NCBI GenBank assembly: GCA_036936605.1
Contig: JAUPFV010000005.1
Coordinates: 188,106,958-188,170,957, forward strand
Direction: 5' to 3'
From: Limnanthes douglasii subsp. nivea
Taxonomy: Eukaryota > Streptophyta > Magnoliopsida > Brassicales > Limnanthaceae
DNA: 64,000 nt
This document shows positions 58,101-64,000 of the stretch, in pieces. Made by a program: the position numbers and the translations under genes. The notes below the pieces were generated by a model. That model was not told the origin of the DNA, made no database searches, and was given only the letters and a program-made list of their open reading frames with translations. Numbering within the stretch: the first letter of the stretch is position 1; the number at the start of each line of letters is the position of its first letter.

Positions 58101-60174
58101 TACTTTGTTTTATATATTTCTCGCCGAGTCTTTCTCCTCAAATTGTAGATGGTTCTAGCTCACTCATATCCTTCTTTCTTTTTTATTACACTTTTGACCG
58201 TCGTTTAACTTCCATTGACGGTGGTTTTAATACTGTATAGGTTGAATTATCCTAAAACAATTGGCCGTTGATAGATTCAATGTATGTGCATATATTGCTA
58301 TGTTTGTAGCCACCCTGTAACACAGCGAAATGTAGTGAGCTACTTGTTTTTGTATCCACCATATGGCATCTACCTCGTGTTTACATGGTATGCCATTGAG
58401 TTGCCATTGCCTACATGAAAAAAATTATATTATCTAAGTCTACTACAAATTGTCCCGTACCACATTTAACTTCAAACTGTGGGACTCCAAAAAAATCAAC
58501 AAAATAATAACCAGCAGTAAGGTCATTTGCATCCATCTTCTTCTCGATTGCAGGGCATATTTCTCCCACCCATGTATCAGAAAAATTATTTTTGTTTGCT
58601 ATTATTTTCATTACTTGTTGCATGATACCATCCATTAATGTATTGATACACTTCTCTCGAAGATGTAAGATAACAATGTTGAAAGTCTTTGCGTGGTTGC
58701 TTGTTTGGATATTGCATTGTGTTGCAATATTATAGTGCGACCTTAACCACTTCCCTAGTGGTCTTTCGACTAACCAGTTAAATGCATCTAGGAAACTCGT
58801 TTTTAAACTATGTCCAAAAGATCTGTTTGTAGCAGCTGTAAAAAAAAGATCCGTTAGTCTAACCAACCAGGAAAACATTTTTTAAACTTTGCGTAAAGAT
58901 GTCTGCAACAAAATCTATGTTTTGAATTAGGGTAGATGTCCATTAGAGCCTGTATTAACCCTTTCTATTTGTCACTAATCCACAACCTTGCCTCTTGGTT
59001 ATGGATTTCTAAATTCTCACCCAATAGATTGAGAAACCATCTCCAACTTTCTCGAATCTCGTTTTAAAAAACTTCTCAAGCTATACGATACATTTGGTCA
59101 TTGACATCAATAACAACAACTACTAACAATTGGCTCCCAAATGAACCCTTATAGAAGCAACCATATAAAATAACTACGGTCATGTAGCATCCTTTGAACC
59201 CTCTTTTGACCATTCCCAAACACATGTACATTTTCTAAAAAACACCATCTTATTGTTTGACGATGTTCTAAAAAACACCATCTTCTTACTTGATGATGCA
59301 GGTAGAACCAGGATTTGTTCTTGATATTTCACCACAATAATCTACAGTCTATTAAACTGTTGTTTATCATTACCTAGAATTAACTCGAGCGTTATGGATC
59401 TTTCCCTATAACCCTTACTCCTATTGATCTTCATACAAAATTCCTTACTAACGATAACAATTAACGATAACACCGACCAGTTTATGTCTGCCTCCCACTC
59501 TCGTTTATAGTATTTTAAAATCCAAATGTAGGTTATATTTGGATTCTTATTTGTTGGTGCACGAATGTGATTGTCTACCACTGTCTTCACCATCCACCTA
59601 TTACCGCTTCCAATAGAGCTACAATAACATATCCACGAGCAAGTGGCTGATGAACATACAAAGGTAATCTCGTGTCTATCATTCTTATTCATTACCACAT
59701 ATCGTCGTTGTTTTATCCCATACTTTTTTATTACCTCATTTCACTCTATTACCGTAACAAACTCATGACCCAATTGGAGTTCAACAGAAGCCAATGGTAC
59801 AACAAGGTTGAATTTTTTTAAACGATGGCACCAATCATCATTTTCAACCTCCGCATCAGAGTTTGGAGGTGTGAGGAAAACATCACTAGCTATGTAGTCT
59901 GTTTCCACATAATCCTCATCTTTTTGTCTAGAAAATGGTAGCATCCTTGCCTCTACCTCAACACCCCTTGCCTCCTCCTCAACACTCATTGGCTCATCCT
60001 CAACACATGTTGGTTATTCCATATCTTCATCTCAAAAGACAACCTCTGCTTCCATAGAGTTTTCGTAAGCATACTTATTTTTCATAACATAATTATTACT
60101 TACCTTTTATGGTCCACCTGATTGAATATCTTCCCAATTAACATCAGGCCCTAACTCTTTTATAAATTCGCTTA
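58101..60174 (-). pseudogene. MULE-2 MuDR-type transposase, 5' part
   Basis: Reading right to left: an acidic N-terminal region (60174-59740, with VNWEDIQ and a FLTPPNSD motif), then the MuDR DNA-binding domain (59698-59342, CSSATCSWICYC, WILKYYKREWEADINWS, GYRERS). The MULE DDE core follows (about 59200-58800, with FYKGSFGSQLL, VNDQMYRIA, LWISDK, HRFCCRHLYAKF). A SWIM zinc finger comes last (about 58414-58370, CRQWQLNGIPCKH). The DGCF motif of the core reads YGCF, so the first catalytic Asp is apparently lost. A T-run frameshift near 58415 and several stops are present. The frame runs into the element 2 insertion site and resumes at 47540. The far 5' end is cut by copy 3 at 60175. Confidence 0.8.
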
Positions 60175-60554
60175 TGATAAGTTCGGAGTTTTCAGTCACT
60201 ATGCCAAAATTAAATCTAAAGAAAAATTCAGACTAAACTAATACACCAAATATCCGAACATGACAAATGTAATAACGTTTGACTAATCTAGTTGCTAATA
60301 AACTTAAAACCAAATGACTAATGGGTTCTTAAACTCAACCCGGTTTCAAAAATCGACTCAATAAGCCCATGGGTTAGTAATTAAAGTATACATACCCCAA
60401 CCACTTTCATTAATGAGGGTGATCAAAATTTAATACTCGCAGGCTGCTTAATTATCTCTCTACTCTACACACTAAACACAAAACACCATAAAATTATTAA
60501 AACACTTTTTAAACACCTTACCAGATTACCCTCAGTAAAAAATAAACCACTCCA
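60175..60554 (+). repeat. 5' LTR of copy 3
   Basis: Begins TGATAAGTTCGGAG (compare TGATGAGTCCGAA in copy 1) and ends CCACTCCA just before the PBS. It aligns in blocks with 6983-7484, for example GCAGGCTGCTTAATT and the ACCCGGT region. The copy 1 TATAAATA appears here as TATACATA. The left edge is less certain than the right. Confidence 0.6.
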
Positions 60555-60625
60555 AATTGGCGACCACAGTGGGAGGCGGCGGTGCCTGAATTTTACATTC
60601 AAAACCAACAAGTAAAACAGATCAG
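60555..60625 (+). promoter_or_regulatory. Copy 3 primer-binding site and leader
   Basis: After a two-base spacer, TTGGCGACCACAGTGGGA (about 60557-60574) occupies the PBS position. It differs from the element 2 PBS after TTGGCG, so the two families seem to use different tRNA primers. The gag ATG follows at 60626. Confidence 0.6.
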
Positions 60626-61748
60626 ATGGATCCGAATGAGAAAAATACTCCACCCGCGGAGGTAGAGGTGCAAAGGAAAATAAAGAGTACATCATCGAGG
60701 AGCGAGACCAACTGAGGGCTGAAATAGAGGCGTTAAGAGCCATAAAACAAGCAGAAAAAGGTATTAAGGAGAAATACGAAGCATCAGTACTTCACCACAC
60801 TGACAACCCTGTGGAAAATGAGCAATCTTTGAAGACTCACCTCAAGTAGTTCCTCAAATGAGGCAGAACTTGAAGAATCACTATCTTTAAGCAGTGATGA
60901 GGGGAGATCTAGAAAGAAGATAAGGTTAACTAAAAATCATTCAAGGAAGAGAGACAAACATGGAAGGCTAAAGAGGCACCAGGGTAAAGGATCGTCTCAC
61001 AAGCATGTTGGTCAATTGTTGATTGATCAATTTGCCTTTCAGTCCGAACCAGGTATTTTTGCAACTCCTAATGAAGATATTATTTTCACTCGCAATAATT
61101 ATTGGAGGCAATCGCCTTTGTCCTTAAAAATACTCTCCGGACATCTTCCTAAAAGGTTTGGTAGCTCCAAAATGGAGAAATGTGATGAGAGTCGAGATCC
61201 GCAACCATCTCGAGCAATTCAAAAACTTTATGATAAACTTTGACGATGATGATAAGCTTTTGTGCAGAAGTTTTTCCCAGACTTTTATAGAGAGTGCTCT
61301 TAAATGGTATAACAGTTTACCTCAGAGGTGTATTAGAAACTTTGATACATTTTGGGTTGCCTTCCGGAGGCAATTTGTTGGAAGTAAGGAGTTAAAGGGT
61401 AATGGGGACACCATTATCCATTACGCTCAGGAACCAAATGAGTCCTTGAAAGATTACATAATTCGTTTTGTGAACACAAAGAACAGGCTAGCAGATTGCT
61501 TTGAACAAGTGGCAATTGCTTCCTTTAGACAAGGTTTAAATCCTCGAAATTTAGCTGATTTTGTGACTTGGAAGAAGCCCATGACTTGGGGTGGTTTACT
61601 GAACCAAGTGGGAAAACAGATCAATATAGAGGAAACATCAGCTCCTCTATCCACTAACCAATCCGGTTACAGCGTAAAGGAGACCGAAAAAGGGTCTAAC
61701 CGGTCCAAACAAAATCAATCTAACCAAACCGGAGCCAACAATCTATGA
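60626..61748 (+). pseudogene. Copy 3 gag remnant
   Basis: It starts at ATG 60626 (MDPNEKNTPP). After a frameshift a charged helical region follows, then the gag domain split by another frameshift near 61205: LPKRFGSSKMEKCDESRDP in one frame, then NHLEQFKNFM, ALKWYNSLPQ and FRRQFVGSKELKGNGDT in the next (61158-61748). The order matches element 2 gag closely. It is non-functional. Confidence 0.8.
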
Positions 61749-62890
61749 TAAGACCAAGAATGAAGTGCACTTTCAAAAACCGGCAGCATTACAGTCCCTA
61801 GGGAGAACCGAAACACTCGTTTTTGCCAATATCACAATGATATAGGCCACGATACTCAGGATTGCATAGCATTGAAACAAGAAGTACAAAATCTTATTGA
61901 GAGGGGAAAACTGGGAGCCTATGTTAAAAAGCGAAATAGAAACAGACCGGATAATGCACAAGATAATGCTCTCCGGACGGGTCCTTCAAACATCTTAGGA
62001 CATCTGCTCAAGAGGGTGCGATGGTGGTCCTTGAAAGATTTGATGTAGACTCTGAGTATCTGGATCCAGATCCAGATTAAAATAAGGTGGGACTAATAAC
62101 CAAGAACACTAAGACAGTTTCCGGACTCACCAGCTTCTTCGAATCACTAACCATTTTTGGAGGAGATACTGTGACTGCGCCTACCACTTCGTCAAGAAAG
62201 AGGCATGTCCACAATCTGGCCATCCAGTTAGAAGGTGGAATGTCTTCCCATCAGTTCCAATCCTCATTACCCTTCATAGTATTCTATGAAGACGATGTGA
62301 GGGACATTGCAGGACCCCGTGAGGATGTGGTGGTCATAGGGGCTTCAATAGGGGAAATGATATGCGCCGAATTCTGATTGATACAGGTAGTTTCGCAAAC
62401 ATCCAAAAATAAGGAATCCGGAAGTGATTCAACATTCGAACAGAACCATTGTAGGCTTCACAGGAAGTTCTGCAGATATGATTGGGGATTTCGAATAGGA
62501 AGTGTTATTGGACAAGAGGCCCTTTAAAAATATAGTAAGAGTACTATTTGTTGTAGTGGATTGTCCCACATCGTACAATGCAATTTTCGGGAGGTCTTGT
62601 CTTTCTAGTATGCATGGTGTGGCCTCTACAGTCCATCAGTGCTTGAAGTATGCAGTTCAGGGACAAGTAAGTGTTATCCGGAGTAGTCAAAAGATAGCGA
62701 GGGAGTGCTATGCAACAACTCTTGCTCCTAAAACATTAGGGGCAATCTGGATTAACAAAGATTAGCAGCTACTGGAGCCTTCTCCTGAGGAAAGTGAGAT
62801 TGATGATCCCAGAGAGGCTCCCAGTGTTATAATACCTATTGAAGAGTTTGAAACTCACTCCCTCGTAGAGGGCAAGAATGTTAAGATTGG
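61749..62890 (+). pseudogene. Copy 3 gag zinc knuckle and protease remnant
   Basis: FCQYHNDIGHDTQDC (about 61813-61860) is the knuckle-like motif. FFESLTIFGGDT (about 62137) precedes the protease, whose RILIDTGSFANI motif (about 62362-62397) is in a shifted frame. LFVVVDCPTSYNAIFGRS (about 62545-62600) follows. Several frameshifts are present, and a small region after DTGS appears to be missing compared with element 2. Confidence 0.75.
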
Positions 62891-64000
62891 TTCCAAATTG
62901 GCGTCATAGTTAAAGCACAAATTGTTGTTTTTTTAGAAATAATCAACATGTGTTTGCATGGTGTAACAGTATGGTAACCGGAGTACCAGAAAATGTTACT
63001 TCACACAAGTTGTCTATTTGAAGTGATGTTGCACCCATTGTACAAAAAAGGAGAGCTTTTTCCAAGGAAAAACAGATGTAATTTTTCAAGAAGTTGACCG
63101 GTTAACCAAGATGGGTCATATTAAAGAATCCTAGTAACCTTTGTGGACGACCAACCCTGTGTTAGTCAATAAAAAGAATGGAAAATGACGTATGTGTATT
63201 GATTTCGCTGACATCAATATGGCATGCCCTAAGGATCTTTATCCCGTTCCTCGGATAGATTAGTTAGTGAATTCTACATATGGAAACAAAATGTTTTCCT
63301 TCATGGATACCTTCTCAGGATATAACCAGATACAAGTAGATCCGAAGGATCAAGATCACACTACTTTCATCACAAATAGAGGTCTTCATTGTTACTAATT
63401 GATTCCTTTCGGGTTGAAAAATATTGGGGCCACTTACTAGAGGCTGGTGAATTAAACTTTTGCTAATCAGATTAGTAGGAACATGGAAGTGTACATAGAT
63501 GATATGATGGTCAAAAGCTTGGAGGAATATTTACACATATCTGACCTTCAAGAGACATTTTCTAATTTAGAAACTGTGAATTTGAAATTAAATCCTGAGA
63601 AATGTGTGTTTGGGGTCCAATCTGGATTTTTTTTTGGGCTACATAATAAGTGAGAAAGGTATCCAGCCTGATCCGGATCAGCTTAATGGCTTATTAACAA
63701 TGGACCCTCCTCGAAATGTTAAATAAATTCAAAAGCTCACATGCAGGTTGGCTGCATTGAACAGATTTATTTTAAGGTCATCGGACAAGTGACTCTCAAT
63801 TACTCAACCACCATGCTCAAGGGCAGTCTGAAGCCAAGAATGAACAACTAGTCAAGTACTTGCTCGTGTTAAAAGAAGTCGCAGTTAATATTAAAAGTAT
63901 TTGCTATGAACACATTCCAAGATCGGAAAACACGTTGGCAGACTTCGTGGAAACTATAGCCTATTCTGAATCCTACCCCTGGATTCTTGTACAAGAATGC
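62891..64000 (+). pseudogene. Copy 3 pol remnant (RT with internal deletion into archaeal-type RNase H)
   Basis: Matches copy 1 pol residues of about 10-300 (62930-63790), with stops where copy 1 has W, R or Q codons; the YIDDMM box is intact (about 63493). At about 63790-63800 the sequence jumps to the copy 1 region starting near nucleotide 1640 (SDSQL...), so about 750 bp covering the RNase H and half of the archaeal-type RNase H is deleted. It continues to the window edge within that domain. Confidence 0.8.

Larger units (their letters stand above)
60175..64000 (+). mobile_element. Tat element copy 3 (same family as copy 1), decayed, cut by window edge
   Basis: It contains a 5' LTR (60175-60554), a primer-binding site, and gag, protease and RT fragments in order on the plus strand. 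An internal deletion at 63790-63800 then jumps from RT into the archaeal-type RNase H, and the window ends. The RT region is recognisably the same family as the copy 1 pol despite many stops. The insertion point lies in the 5' part of MULE-2. The 3' end, antisense gene and TSD would be beyond 64000. Confidence 0.8.

Overview
The window is nuclear DNA of a flowering plant, most likely a eudicot. It is AT-rich and has one plain host gene, an intronless secreted subtilisin-like protease closely resembling Arabidopsis SBT1.7/ARA12 (10176-12440, +). Nearly everything else is layered transposable elements. There are Ty3/gypsy elements of the Tat lineage, recognised by a second archaeal-type RNase H domain in pol and by an extra gene on the opposite strand between pol and the 3' LTR, as in Retand-type elements. 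There are also two Mutator-like DNA transposons (MULEs) and two LINE remnants. No bacterial, organellar, CRISPR, rRNA or tRNA features were found.

Layout. 1-7484: 3' part of a fairly well preserved Tat element (copy 1, +), cut by the window edge, with an intact 1051-codon pol, a spliced antisense gene (aORF) and a 3' LTR. 7485-10175: AT-rich spacer with a Ulp1-like protease remnant. 10176-12440: subtilase. 12780-17671: complete MULE (MULE-1) with 9-bp target-site duplications, short terminal inverted repeats, two GC-rich subterminal palindrome arrays and a decayed FAR1/MULE transposase fused to an OTU-like domain. 18640-20390: LINE remnant. 20700-22700: degenerate repeats. 23183-40190: old Tat element A (+), split by another old Tat element, B (29467-36865, -). 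41700-44570: second LINE remnant. 46318-60174: MuDR-type transposase gene (MULE-2, -), split by complete Tat element 2 (47546-58095, -), which has 285-bp LTRs and a 5-bp target-site duplication. 60175-64000: decayed Tat copy 3 (+), same family as copy 1, apparently inserted in the 5' part of MULE-2 and cut by the right window edge.

The most interesting recurrent structure is the Tat two-gene layout. Copy 1, element 2, A and B each pair pol with a convergent antisense gene encoding a PF04195-type ('putative gypsy type transposon') domain. In the two better preserved copies this gene has its own TATAAATA box and a phase-1 GT-AG intron at the same protein position. In all four, the gap between the convergent 3' ends carries repeats that differ between families. 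In element 2 these are seven full 34-bp units, each with an ACGTGGC core, arranged as an alternating 68-bp dimer.

Element boundaries were read by eye from LTR pairs, PPT/PBS context, TIRs and TSDs. Those of element 2 and MULE-1 are firm, those of copy 1, copy 3 and B are reasonable, and those of A are approximate.
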